A program made the position numbers and the translations under genes. The notes below the pieces were generated by a model, which had not been told where the DNA came from, made no database searches, and worked only from the letters and a program-made list of their open reading frames with translations. DNA of 64,000 nucleotides from Lacibacter sp964409025. Its GTDB lineage: Bacteria > Bacteroidota > Bacteroidia > Chitinophagales > Chitinophagaceae. The DNA lies in assembly GCA_964409025.1 (NCBI GenBank), contig CAYPBV010000004.1, positions 1-64,000 on the forward strand, in the 5' to 3' direction. Positions 1 to 8,193 of the stretch are shown here, in pieces; within the stretch, counting starts at the first letter, position 1; each line of letters starts with the position of its first letter.

Positions 1-2
1 GG

Positions 3-143
3 ATACAAGCTGTGGCGCAACAGGATAAATCGCTTTTAAGTTCCTCAATTGAAGTTTCGGTAGAAAGTCATTTAATAGCACTGGCTGCAGAAAAAAGCAG
101 GCTCAGCCGCAGTATTGAAGAAATACATCTCAATGGTACATAG
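3..143 (+). CDS. C-terminal end of a Gfo/Idh/MocA-family oxidoreductase (partial)
   Basis: The reading frame is open from the left edge and ends at TAG 141-143, giving 46 residues. The tail contains the pattern SSIEVSVESHLIALAAEKSR, which resembles the last helices of NAD(P)-dependent Gfo/Idh/MocA sugar dehydrogenases (a serine-rich turn followed by a helix with SHL...AAE.SR). The Rossmann half and the start lie outside the window, so substrate and even family rest on a short fragment. A second, full-length Gfo/Idh/MocA protein is encoded at 53408-54577 but is not obviously related in this tail. Confidence 0.5.
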   Translation: MQAVAQQDKSLLSSSIEVSVESHLIALAAEKSRLSRSIEEIHLNGT

Positions 144-483
144 ACCCGTTTTTTGGGTTACACAATTGATGCAACGGTTTCAATTGGTTTTTCATGTAAC
201 ATAGGTTTCATCATGCACATCAATTTCTGAATACTTATAATTTTTATTTCAGAACAGGCTGTCAATTTTACCATCGGTGCCGGACAGATTCTTAGTTGTT
301 TCCAACTTTTGAATAGGCGTTGAATCATTTCAAATAAAAGCTCAATTCGTTCCTGAAACTGTTCTTGTTTTTAACCTGTGAAAACAGAAAAGTAAATACT
401 GTAACAACTAAGAGTTCTAAAAACAGCAGGAAGAAAAAGCATTACAACTATTTAACAGGAATTAAAAATATACAAATAATAGT
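144..483. other. Intergenic region, no recognised gene
   Basis: A 340-bp AT-rich stretch between the plus-strand oxidoreductase tail and the 3' end of the minus-strand histidine kinase. A short hairpin (ACCC, T-rich loop, GGGT) sits just after the first stop at about 145-158 and could help end transcription, but it is weak. I see no coding signal; the small plus-strand open frame at 365-568 runs into the kinase gene antisense and is low-complexity. Confidence 0.5.
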
Positions 484-1866
484 TTACAGCGGCAAAAATT
501 TATTGGGCAAACGCACTGTAAATACAGTTCCAGTATCGGGCTTACTCACCACTTCGATAACCGACTGATGAAGAGTTAAAATTCTTTTGGTTAATGTTAA
601 ACCTAAACCAAAACCCTGTTTGGTACGGGCGGTGTCTGTTCTGAAAAAAGGCTGAAATACGTTTTGTATATCGGCTTCGGCAATAATATCACCTATGCTC
701 GTAACAGTAACGGTAATTTGTGAACTGCTGAAGCTTGCAATTACTGTAGTGGTATGATTCACAGAATATTTACACCCGTTTTCAATTATATTTTTAAAAG
801 CAATGTATAAGAGATTGCTGTTTCCGAAAACAGTAAGCAGGCCTTCATCTTCGGGAAAGTTATCAAAGTCAATAACTACACGGTAGTTCAGTTGCAGCTT
901 TTGAACATCTGCTGCCACTTTAAGTATTACTTCATCAATGCGTACTTCGCTCAAATCTATGCTGCCTTGTGTACCTGTTTTTGCTATATCCAGCAAACTC
1001 CTGGTAAGCAGCTGTACATCTTTAATATCTTCATATACACTTTTAATCACATCCCTGTATTCATCTTCCGTTCGCTTTTTTTGCAGAGATACTTCTAACT
1101 GGCTTGAAATAGATGTTAAAGGCGTAGATAATTCATGCGAAGCATTAGAGATAAATCTTCGTTGTATGGCAAAAGAATCCTGCATTCGGTCAAGAAGGGT
1201 ATTTAATGTAATTACAAGTCCGGTCAGTTCATCTCTGGCATTGCTTACTTTTAAACGTTGCGAAAGGTTATTGGTTGAAATAAGATTCACTTCTCTTGTA
1301 ATCATTTTAATGGGTCTGATGAGGCCTTTTGCAAACAATAGTCCTGTTATAAAAGAAAGCAGTGTGCCCGACAATCCTGCAACAATGAGGATTCTTTGCA
1401 ATTGAGCCAGGTATTTTTTTCCATCTGAATCAGAAGCAGCAATGGCAAGGATAAAATTATTGTTATTGTCTGTTTTATGAAATGCAAAAGCTGTTCTGCC
1501 TTTATAATTGAAAAAATATTCAGTATTAATTTTTATCTGTTCTACAACTTTTTTTGCAAGAATTAAAGAATCACCCGGTGTATCGGAAAAAATATAGTCA
1601 TAAGCATCAGTATAGTTTAAAATACTGATACTCCTGTCGTACAATGATGCTACAGCTGCAGCATCCATTTTATTAAGTACATCGTAATTATTATCGGTTA
1701 TGGAAGAATATATTTTGGCTGTAGCCAATGCCCGGTTCCTCAATCTGTCTCTAAAGGTATTCTGGCGTTCTTTTGCACTGAAAAAATAAACAAAAATACC
1801 AGAGCTGATGAGAAGGAATGTAACAAGCACTGCAAACAATAAAGCTATTTTATAACGAATACTCAT
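484..1866 (-). CDS. Two-component sensor histidine kinase (HAMP, HisKA, HATPase_c)
   Basis: 460-aa membrane kinase expected to phosphorylate the response regulator encoded directly upstream. TM1 is at about residues 7-29, a periplasmic sensor domain at 30-155, TM2 at about 158-180, then HAMP (181-235). The HisKA motif SHELSTPL carries the phosphoacceptor His244. The HATPase domain shows an N box (IENGCKYS, Asn363) and a G2 box (GFGLGL, 418-423). The G1 box is odd: where most kinases have DxGxG, this protein reads SIGDI (390-394), so the usual ATP-binding Asp is a Ser and the second Gly is missing. The start ATG lies one base past the regulator stop, so the pair is cotranscribed with the antiporter. 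The signal sensed is unknown; the antiporter neighbour suggests ion or pH stress. Confidence 0.9.
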   Translation of the reverse strand: MSIRYKIALLFAVLVTFLLISSGIFVYFFSAKERQNTFRDRLRNRALATAKIYSSITDNNYDVLNKMDAAAVASLYDRSISILNYTDAYDYIFSDTPGDSLILAKKVVEQIKINTEYFFNYKGRTAFAFHKTDNNNNFILAIAASDSDGKKYLAQLQRILIVAGLSGTLLSFITGLLFAKGLIRPIKMITREVNLISTNNLSQRLKVSNARDELTGLVITLNTLLDRMQDSFAIQRRFISNASHELSTPLTSISSQLEVSLQKKRTEDEYRDVIKSVYEDIKDVQLLTRSLLDIAKTGTQGSIDLSEVRIDEVILKVAADVQKLQLNYRVVIDFDNFPEDEGLLTVFGNSNLLYIAFKNIIENGCKYSVNHTTTVIASFSSSQITVTVTSIGDIIAEADIQNVFQPFFRTDTARTKQGFGLGLTLTKRILTLHQSVIEVVSKPDTGTVFTVRLPNKFLPL

Positions 1867-1867
1867 A

Positions 1868-2557
1868 TTAATGGTCTTTCATTATGTATCCCATGCCAAC
1901 CTGAGTATGAATTAGTTTTTCATCAAAATCTTTGTCTATTTTTTTGCGTAAAAAATTCACATACACATCAATCACATTTGTTTTTGTATCAAAGTCTAAA
2001 TCCCATACTTTTTCTGCAATATCGCCTCTTGACAGCACCCTGTTGCGGTTTCGCATAAAATATTCCAGCAGTTGAAATTCTTTGGCCGTAAGACTGATGG
2101 GCTTACCTGCACGGCTTACTTCCTTACTGTCAACATTTAATTCAAGGTCGCTTACTTTTAAAATATTTCCGGTGGGCAATTGCTGATTCATCGTACGCTT
2201 CAGTAAAGCCCTTATTCTTACCACCAGTTCCTTAAATTCAAAAGGTTTTATGATATAGTCATCTGCTCCGGCATCAAATCCCTCAATTTTATCATCTGTA
2301 TTACTTAATGCCGTAAGCATAATGATGGGAATATGCTGGTTTCTGCTTCTGATTATTTTGCATAAATCATATCCGTTAATTCCCGGAAGGTTAATATCGG
2401 TTATAACAAGGTTAAAACTTCCGTTTTCAAAAAGCCGCCATCCAATTTTACCATCATAAGCTGTTTCCACATGGTAATCCAGTTCTTTCAAACCTTTTGA
2501 AAGTGTATCAGCTATTTTCTTTTCATCTTCTACTATCAGAACTTTTATTTCTTCCAT
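1868..2557 (-). CDS. OmpR/PhoB-type response regulator
   Basis: 229-aa DNA-binding response regulator. The receiver domain (about 4-118) has the acidic pocket (VEDE, residues 9-12), phosphoacceptor Asp54 in VITDINLPG, the switch Thr in MLTA, and the conserved Lys in IIKPFEF. The C-terminal winged helix (about 130-226) has the typical LTAKEFQLLEYF and the TNVIDVYVNFLRKKI recognition region. It sits between the antiporter gene (5-bp gap) and its cognate kinase (1-bp gap), so all three probably form one transcript and the antiporter may be part of its regulon. Start ATG at 2557 gives a standard-length protein. Confidence 0.93.
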   Translation of the reverse strand: MEEIKVLIVEDEKKIADTLSKGLKELDYHVETAYDGKIGWRLFENGSFNLVITDINLPGINGYDLCKIIRSRNQHIPIIMLTALSNTDDKIEGFDAGADDYIIKPFEFKELVVRIRALLKRTMNQQLPTGNILKVSDLELNVDSKEVSRAGKPISLTAKEFQLLEYFMRNRNRVLSRGDIAEKVWDLDFDTKTNVIDVYVNFLRKKIDKDFDEKLIHTQVGMGYIMKDH

Positions 2558-2562
2558 AAAAA

Positions 2563-3816
2563 TCAGTTATCAGTTAAGGGTTCTTCATCATTAATTGTTT
2601 CAATTACAGGTGTGCCATATGCAACAGAACCAATCATCATTATAATACTTGTTACAAGTATGATAAAAAATAAGATGCCCTGATTAAATTTAGAAAGCTG
2701 GTATAACGGGGGAATGCTGTAAAAAAGCAAAATGGTAATAAGGCCCCTTGGCATAAAAAATAACTCCGGAAAAATATGTGCCCGCAGAAAAAAGCGTAAA
2801 TAAATATAACGTATAACCAGTAGCGATAATACAATAGCACTTCCTGCAAGAATAACTTCACCATCTGCCAGCAGGCGAACATCAATGGTAAGTCCGAAAA
2901 TAAAAAAGAAAAATGTACGAATCAGGAAACTGCTCTCTGCTGTAAGTGAATGCAGTAAATGTCTTATACCATTTACTTTTTCAAAAGGAATTAATATTTG
3001 CCACCGCTCAAATATTTTTAACTGCCAGTTACTTACAATGAGGCCAAAGAGCAATATTATAAACAGTGCAGGTAAATGCAGCATCTTACCCCCAGCATAT
3101 AAAAATATCAGTACAGCAAACACCAGAAAAAAACGCACTTTCGTTTTAATACGTGATAGCATGAATAAAATAAGCATTGAAAGCAGGACGCTTACAATAA
3201 GCGAAAGGATGATAGAGCCAAAGAACCAGGTAATGTTTGTACCCTGCAGTAAATTACCTGCAATCATATAATTAAACAGCAAAATCCCCAATATGTCAGA
3301 GAACGAAGTTTCATATATCAAAAACTCCTTTTTGCTTTCACTTAAATGTGAAATGCTCGGAATAACAATGGCACTGCTCACTACTGATAAGGGAATGGCA
3401 TAAATAAGACAATTCACATAATCCTCATCCAGATAATAAAACAGAAATGCAGATACTACAACTGATGAAAATACCAGAATGACAAAGGCGGAAAAAAAAG
3501 CGTTTCGTACAAGCTTTAACTTTTTCTTGCTGATGCTTAAATCAAGTCCCGCTTCCAGAATAATCATTATCAGTCCCAATATGCCGAATAATTCTACAAT
3601 ATTTGATGGAATAACAAAAGAGTTGCCGGTATATTTTAACAGCTCTCTGACCCCGATTCCGGAAATAAGCAGCATTAAAACAGAAGGGATACTTGTTTTT
3701 TTAGACAACAAGTTAAAAAGGTAGGAAATTATTACCAGCAGGCAGGCGGCAATAATAATGATATATGAGTTTATTGCATTCACAATCAAAAATACCTGAA
3801 AACTACCATTGTACAA
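2563..3816 (-). CDS. Cation:proton antiporter (CPA family, Na+/H+ exchanger domain)
   Basis: 417-aa polytopic inner-membrane protein with about 11-12 hydrophobic segments and no soluble C-terminal domain, as in the Na_H_Exchanger family. Recognisable features are the early PSVLMLLISGIGV loop, GLIMIILEAGLDLS (residues 82-95) and the unwound-helix region around SFSDILGIL, where CPA1 proteins usually carry ND and CPA2 proteins DD; this one has SD. It probably exchanges a monovalent cation for protons, but the ion cannot be read from sequence. It is the first gene of an operon with a response regulator and a histidine kinase, which suggests two-component control of ion homeostasis. Confidence 0.85.
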   Translation of the reverse strand: MYNGSFQVFLIVNAINSYIIIIAACLLVIISYLFNLLSKKTSIPSVLMLLISGIGVRELLKYTGNSFVIPSNIVELFGILGLIMIILEAGLDLSISKKKLKLVRNAFFSAFVILVFSSVVVSAFLFYYLDEDYVNCLIYAIPLSVVSSAIVIPSISHLSESKKEFLIYETSFSDILGILLFNYMIAGNLLQGTNITWFFGSIILSLIVSVLLSMLILFMLSRIKTKVRFFLVFAVLIFLYAGGKMLHLPALFIILLFGLIVSNWQLKIFERWQILIPFEKVNGIRHLLHSLTAESSFLIRTFFFFIFGLTIDVRLLADGEVILAGSAIVLSLLVIRYIYLRFFLRAHIFPELFFMPRGLITILLFYSIPPLYQLSKFNQGILFFIILVTSIIMMIGSVAYGTPVIETINDEEPLTDN

Positions 3817-3897
3817 TTTGTAAATTTTCTTTTAATCGGGTTTTAATACCTGTTTTATACCCTCTTAATATCCGTGCAGCATATTTGAAAAAAAGGT

Positions 3898-4227
3898 ATA
3901 ACACGATTTGAAATTTTTAAAAGGCATAATGGCCGTTTTTATTACCGGGTAATTGCCGAAACCGGACATAATATACTTTCCAGTGATGGATATGAAGAAA
4001 AGCGGGAATGTGAGAATGCAATTGCCGCTGTAAAAGAAAAAATTTTGCTCAAGGGAGAATTAATCATTGAAAAAGTTGACCCGGAAGCCTGGAAGTTTGT
4101 GATAAAAGGTAACGGCAACTGGCCGGTTGGGTACAGTATGGATTTTGGCTCAGAAAGCCAATGCAATAAGTGGATAAAACTGATGCAGGAGCATTTGCCG
4201 GTTTCCAAAGTGATTGACCTTACATAA
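3898..4227 (+). CDS. DUF1508 (YegP-like) small protein with no canonical start codon
   Basis: The frame is open from just after TGA 3886-3888 to TAA 4225-4227. Reading from ATA 3898 gives about 109 aa beginning ITRFEIFKRHNGRFYYRVIA, a clear YegP-type start (F-E-I-F...G.[FY]YYR), followed by SSDGY..K..CENAIAAVK and a second half-repeat (WKFVIKGNGNWPVGYSMDF). The only in-frame ATG (4045) would delete the first YegP repeat. The true start is therefore probably a rare ATA codon, or the gene has lost its ATG. It is the first of three consecutive related genes. Function of DUF1508 proteins is not known. Confidence 0.55.
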   Translation: MTRFEIFKRHNGRFYYRVIAETGHNILSSDGYEEKRECENAIAAVKEKILLKGELIIEKVDPEAWKFVIKGNGNWPVGYSMDFGSESQCNKWIKLMQEHLPVSKVIDLT

Positions 4228-4234
4228 TTTATTT

Positions 4235-4585
4235 ATGACAACATTTAAAATACATATTAACGATAAGGGGGAATATTACCCGGTTTACCAGTTTGATACA
4301 CGGTTAAGGCCGGTTGTTTTGTATGGTTTTAGTAATGAAACGATAGAACAATGCTATGATGCTATAACTGAAATTAAAAAATGTGTGTTAAAAAATCAAA
4401 ACATCGTTTTTGAGGCAAATGAATATGGGTATCGGTTTCTTATTAAAAATGGTGCTATTCCTGTTGCCTTCAGCCGCTATTTTCCTGAAAATAAATTATT
4501 AAAAAAAGTAGTGCTCATACTCAAAGGTCATATACAAAATGCTCCCATAACAGCATGTGCAACAGGTAAACGCAAGGCTGCATAA
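4235..4585 (+). CDS. DUF1508 (YegP-like) small protein
   Basis: 116 aa from the ATG at 4235 (MTTFKIHINDKGEYYPVYQF). An upstream ATG at 4214 is in frame but overlaps the preceding gene and adds only seven residues that fit poorly. Two diverged YegP-like half-repeats are visible: FKIHINDKGEYYPVY with an ETIEQCYDAITEIKK helix, then FEANEYGYRFLIKNGAIPVAFS with a helix near 85-100. The C-terminus ends in a short basic tail. It sits 7 bp after the first YegP-like gene and is probably cotranscribed with it. No function is assigned. Confidence 0.6.
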   Translation: MTTFKIHINDKGEYYPVYQFDTRLRPVVLYGFSNETIEQCYDAITEIKKCVLKNQNIVFEANEYGYRFLIKNGAIPVAFSRYFPENKLLKKVVLILKGHIQNAPITACATGKRKAA

Positions 4586-4590
4586 GGATG

Positions 4591-4598
4591 TAACTTTG
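4591..4598 (+). promoter_or_regulatory. Possible Bacteroidota -7 element (TAACTTTG)
   Basis: Matches TAnnTTTG, 22 bp before the ATG of the third YegP-like gene. No convincing -33 TTTG is seen at the usual spacing, so this is tentative. Confidence 0.4.
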
Positions 4599-4620
4599 TT
4601 GCACTAAAAAACAATAAAAT

Positions 4621-4953
4621 ATGATGCAATTTGAGTTATACCGGGAACCCTCAGGAACTTATTATTACCGGTTGATGGAAGGCTTTTCGAAATTTATCCT
4701 GATAAAGGAATGTTATCTTAAAAAGGAATCAGCTTTAAGGGATATTGCAATAGCAAAAAAAAATCTGATTACGCTCAGCGGTATTGAGATTAATAAAACT
4801 GTAAGGGATGAATATTATTTTGAAATAAAAAGTAATGAGGGGCGTATTGTTGCAAACAGTTGCCTGTTTAAAACTGCACAGGCGCTCAGAGATGAGTTGA
4901 ATTCGATTAAAACGAAAATCAATGATGCGCCAATTGTTGAAAAGTTTTACTGA
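4621..4953 (+). CDS. DUF1508 (YegP-like) small protein
   Basis: 110-aa cytoplasmic protein starting MMQFELYREPSGTYYYRLM; two adjacent ATG codons at 4621 and 4624 are equally possible. It has the two-repeat YegP layout: FELYREPSGTYYYRL with helix ESALRDIAIAKKN, then YYFEIKSNEGRIVANS with helix TAQALRDELNSIK. It is the third member of a tandem family but has its own possible promoter, and a terminator-like hairpin follows. Function is unknown. Confidence 0.7.
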   Translation: MMQFELYREPSGTYYYRLMEGFSKFILIKECYLKKESALRDIAIAKKNLITLSGIEINKTVRDEYYFEIKSNEGRIVANSCLFKTAQALRDELNSIKTKINDAPIVEKFY

Positions 4954-4968
4954 ATAATCTTTCTTTAT

Positions 4969-4997
4969 AAAAGCAGCCGCAGCGCTGCCTTTTTTTA
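4969..4997 (+). terminator. Rho-independent terminator after the YegP-like cluster
   Basis: An AAAGCAGC arm, short CGCA-containing loop and GCTGCCTTT arm are followed by a run of T. It lies between TGA of the third YegP-like gene and the start of glycerate kinase, 17 bp ahead of that ATG. Confidence 0.7.
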
Positions 4998-5014
4998 TAA
5001 ATTCAAAACAGGCT

Positions 5015-6331
5015 ATGTTGAACAATGTTAACTATAGAATTTTTATTGATGCCATAAGGGCTGTGCACCCCCAATACATTATTCAAAAATATATTCAGGT
5101 AAAAGAAGACGCTGTTACAATTGCCGGCAAATCTATTAAAAGTAATTCTTCCACCAAACTAATTGTAATTGCCTGCGGTAAAGCATCAGCAGCGATGGTA
5201 CTGGCAACTGAGCATATATTAGGTAACCTTATAACAGATGGTGTTTGTATAACTAAGTATAGCCACGCCTTGCCATTGAAGAAAATCGAAATTATAGAAG
5301 CAGCTCATCCATACCCGGATGAAAACAGTATAAAGGCTGGAGGTATTGTTTCAGATAAAGTAAGTTCGCTGAGTGAAAACGATTTTGTTTTGTTATTACT
5401 AAGTGGTGGAGCTTCCTCTTTAATGGCAGATGCTCCTGATGGCTGTACTGTTGAAGATATCCAGCAATTGAACAAACTGCTGGTAAACTCCGGTGCAACT
5501 ATAAATGAAATTAATATTGTACGGAAACACGTAAGCAGATTGAAGGGTGGACATCTTTCAAAATTGATTTACCCTGCTACTGTAATTTCACTTATTATCA
5601 GCGATGTTCCCGATAACACTCTTGAAGATATTGCAAGCGGCCTTACTGTTGCCGACCCTTCAACCTATGAAAATGTTTTTCAGATTTTGCAGAAATATAA
5701 CATGCTCAGCAAAATTCCATCAACAGTATTTCAACATCTCAACAAAGGCCGCACAGGACTCATTGAAGAAACACCTAAACCCGGCAGCAAGTACTTTTCA
5801 AAAACTTTTAATACAATTATTGCAAGTAACCAATCTGCTCTTGATGCTGCGACTGTTTCAGCAAACAAAGAAGGATTTTATGTAATAAAGTTACCTAAGC
5901 AGCTGCCGGGCGATACCATGCAAACTGCTATAAAGATTTCAAATTACCTCTCGGAATACAATGGAGGACTCCCTGTTTGCTTTTTATGGGGAGGTGAAAC
6001 AACAATTCATGTAACAGGAAATGGCATTGGCGGCAGAAACCAGCATTTAGCTCTTTGTATTCTGCATGAACTGAACAAAAACCGGAACAGACCTGAACGT
6101 TTTACAATACTTTGTGCAGGTACAGATGGCACTGATGGGCCAACAGATGCAGCCGGCGCCATAATCAATTCAGATATGCTGAAACAAAGAGAAATTACAA
6201 ATGATTCCATTCAATCTTTCATTAGTAAATTCAACTCTTATACTTTTTTCGAGAAGCATGGCGGCCTTATACATACCGGTCCTACACAAACCAATGTGAT
6301 GGATATTGTAATAGCAGTTATTGATAAGTAA
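5015..6331 (+). CDS. Glycerate 2-kinase (DUF4147/MOFRL family)
   Basis: 438-aa cytosolic enzyme that phosphorylates D-glycerate to 2-phosphoglycerate using ATP. The N-terminal DUF4147 domain shows VIACGKASAAM (about 52-62), AHPYPDENS, and LLLLSGGASSLM (about 127-138), with the catalytic-region loop NIVRKHVSRLKGG. The C-terminal MOFRL domain has LWGGETTIHV, GIGGRNQHLAL and CAGTDGTDGPTDAAG, the diagnostic glycine-rich motifs. Length is normal for the family. It precedes the SLC13-type permease by 45 bp on the same strand, so glycerate or a related organic acid might be what that permease carries, though this is only a guess. Confidence 0.93.
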   Translation: MLNNVNYRIFIDAIRAVHPQYIIQKYIQVKEDAVTIAGKSIKSNSSTKLIVIACGKASAAMVLATEHILGNLITDGVCITKYSHALPLKKIEIIEAAHPYPDENSIKAGGIVSDKVSSLSENDFVLLLLSGGASSLMADAPDGCTVEDIQQLNKLLVNSGATINEINIVRKHVSRLKGGHLSKLIYPATVISLIISDVPDNTLEDIASGLTVADPSTYENVFQILQKYNMLSKIPSTVFQHLNKGRTGLIEETPKPGSKYFSKTFNTIIASNQSALDAATVSANKEGFYVIKLPKQLPGDTMQTAIKISNYLSEYNGGLPVCFLWGGETTIHVTGNGIGGRNQHLALCILHELNKNRNRPERFTILCAGTDGTDGPTDAAGAIINSDMLKQREITNDSIQSFISKFNSYTFFEKHGGLIHTGPTQTNVMDIVIAVIDK

Positions 6332-6376
6332 GTATAATATTAAAAAATTAATGCCAGAAATAAATAGCTTTACGTA

Positions 6377-8119
6377 ATGGCAATAACATTCATACTTATT
6401 TTATTACTCGCCACGATGATATTTTTTTCGTTGGATATTGTTTCTTTTGATGTGGTGGTGATGATTGCTGTTGTTATAATGGTAATAGCCGGTATTATTA
6501 GCACCAAAGAAGCCTTTGAAGGGTTTGGAAACGACTTTATTATAATGCTGGCTGCCATTTTTTTAATTGGTTCTTCGTTGCAGCATAATGGCGTTATTGA
6601 TTTTATGTCGGGTAAGTTAAGCAGTATAAAAAAAATGAACACTTTTCTGCTGCTACTCATAGTTATGGTAACCGTTGGTGTTTTATCTGCTTTTATGAAT
6701 AATACTACTGTAGCTGCTGTTTTCATTCCCCCCGTAATTAGCGTTTGTAAAAAGTTTAAGATAAGTCCATCAAAAATTCTGATGCCTATGGCTTTTGCAT
6801 CCTTAATGGGAGGCACCTGCACATTAATCGGTACTTCTACCAATGTGGCGGGAAGTGGTTTTATGGCGGCCAATGGAATGAAGCCTTTAACCATGTTTGA
6901 ACTTTTACCCCTTGGAGGTATCATTTTTATAGTTGGCATTATTTATATGCTTGCTATTGGGCTTCGTTTATTACCCGGCAGCAGAGAAGAAACTCTTACC
7001 GATGAAAAATATTTTCGCACTTATCATGCTGAAGTGGTGGCAGAAACCGGTTCTCCAATCATTGGAAAAACAACTGAACAGGCGGCCAAAGAATCAGCAG
7101 GTATAAAAATTCTGAGCATTTACAGCAAGCAGGAAAAACAGGATAGAACTATTGTATGTGAAAATGATATTTTGCTTATCAGTGGCGATAAAGATTCGTT
7201 ACTCAAATTCAGGAACCTGAATAAATTACTAATTAAGCAGAATAGTGAACATGAGAAAGAAAGTGAACTGCAGCTTGCAGAAATTATGGTATTGCCAACT
7301 TCTTACCTGCTGAATTCAACACTTGGTGAAACTTATTTTCAACAGCAAAACCGGGTAACAGTACTGGCAGTTCATCGCAAAAATGAAATGATTAATAAGC
7401 GAATTAAGGATATTAAAGTTAAAACCGGCGATATGTTATTAGTTGAGGGAACAAAAGAAAACCTGGCTCTTATACGCAAACGTTCCAATTTTATTATTGT
7501 TAATGAAACGGTAATAACCAATAAAAGCAGCCTGCGCAAAGGCTGGCTTACGTCATTGTTTTTTGTACTTGCAATAATACTTGGCACATTAAATATTATT
7601 CCCATTAGTATTGCTTTTTTAATTACTGCTGTATTGGTGGTGCTTATAAAAGCCGTGCCTGCTGATGGATTATACAGTGCAGTGGATTGGCGGTTACTGA
7701 TACTTATTGGAGGAATGACGGCCTTTGGCACTGCACTGCACAAAACCGGGGCCGACAAATTTCTGGCTGAAATTATTATTCAATGGCTGGAACCATACGG
7801 GAAGTATGCACTATTAGCAGGGTTTATGTTACTCACAGCGCTGCTTACCCAACCATTGAGTAATGCCGCCGCAGCATTGGTTGTATTACCTATTGCAATT
7901 CAAACAGCAGAATTGCTGCATCTGCCTGCACGTACTTTTTGCATTGCCATCATTACATCAGCATCTATTTCCATGATTGCGCCTTTTGAGCCCTGTTCTT
8001 TACTTGTATTTACGCCAGGCAGGTATAAGATTAAAGATTTCATTAAAACAGGCGGCCTTTTAACATTAATTGCATTATTACTTATACTATGGCTGGTACC
8101 TGTATTCTGGGGATTTTAA
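6377..8119 (+). CDS. SLC13/DASS-type permease with two internal RCK_C (TrkA_C) domains
   Basis: 580-aa inner-membrane transporter. N-terminal membrane half (about 1-200) includes SAFMNNTTVAAVFIPP and GGTCTLIGTSTNV, the signature re-entrant SNT-like motifs of the ArsB/NhaD/SLC13 superfamily. Two soluble RCK_C-like domains occupy about 210-300 (GSPIIGKTTEQAA...VCENDILLISGDKDSL) and 310-380 (NSTLGETYFQQQNRVTVLAV...GDMLLVEGTKENL). A second membrane half follows (about 385-580) with a matching QPLSNAAAALVVLPIA motif. Substrates in this family are dicarboxylates or sulfate, coupled to sodium or protons; the exact one is not readable. RCK_C domains suggest regulation by a small ligand. Confidence 0.88.
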   Translation: MAITFILILLLATMIFFSLDIVSFDVVVMIAVVIMVIAGIISTKEAFEGFGNDFIIMLAAIFLIGSSLQHNGVIDFMSGKLSSIKKMNTFLLLLIVMVTVGVLSAFMNNTTVAAVFIPPVISVCKKFKISPSKILMPMAFASLMGGTCTLIGTSTNVAGSGFMAANGMKPLTMFELLPLGGIIFIVGIIYMLAIGLRLLPGSREETLTDEKYFRTYHAEVVAETGSPIIGKTTEQAAKESAGIKILSIYSKQEKQDRTIVCENDILLISGDKDSLLKFRNLNKLLIKQNSEHEKESELQLAEIMVLPTSYLLNSTLGETYFQQQNRVTVLAVHRKNEMINKRIKDIKVKTGDMLLVEGTKENLALIRKRSNFIIVNETVITNKSSLRKGWLTSLFFVLAIILGTLNIIPISIAFLITAVLVVLIKAVPADGLYSAVDWRLLILIGGMTAFGTALHKTGADKFLAEIIIQWLEPYGKYALLAGFMLLTALLTQPLSNAAAALVVLPIAIQTAELLHLPARTFCIAIITSASISMIAPFEPCSLLVFTPGRYKIKDFIKTGGLLTLIALLLILWLVPVFWGF

Positions 8120-8193
8120 CAGTTATCTACGGTAATAGAAGTACGCTGCTATTCAAATCATTTAAGCAAAAGGTATTTAGCTTTTGTAAGCCA

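Noticed and set aside
144..483. Possible transposase remnant on the minus strand
   Set aside because: About 60 codons are open but no transposase motif or terminal repeat is visible.
365..568. Small plus-strand open frame
   Set aside because: Overlaps the histidine kinase 3' end antisense, low complexity, no family features.
938..1405. 155-codon plus-strand open frame inside the histidine kinase
   Set aside because: Antisense shadow of a clear kinase gene.
6370..6939. 189-codon minus-strand open frame under the SLC13-type permease
   Set aside because: Shadow frame of a membrane protein gene with strong motifs on the other strand.
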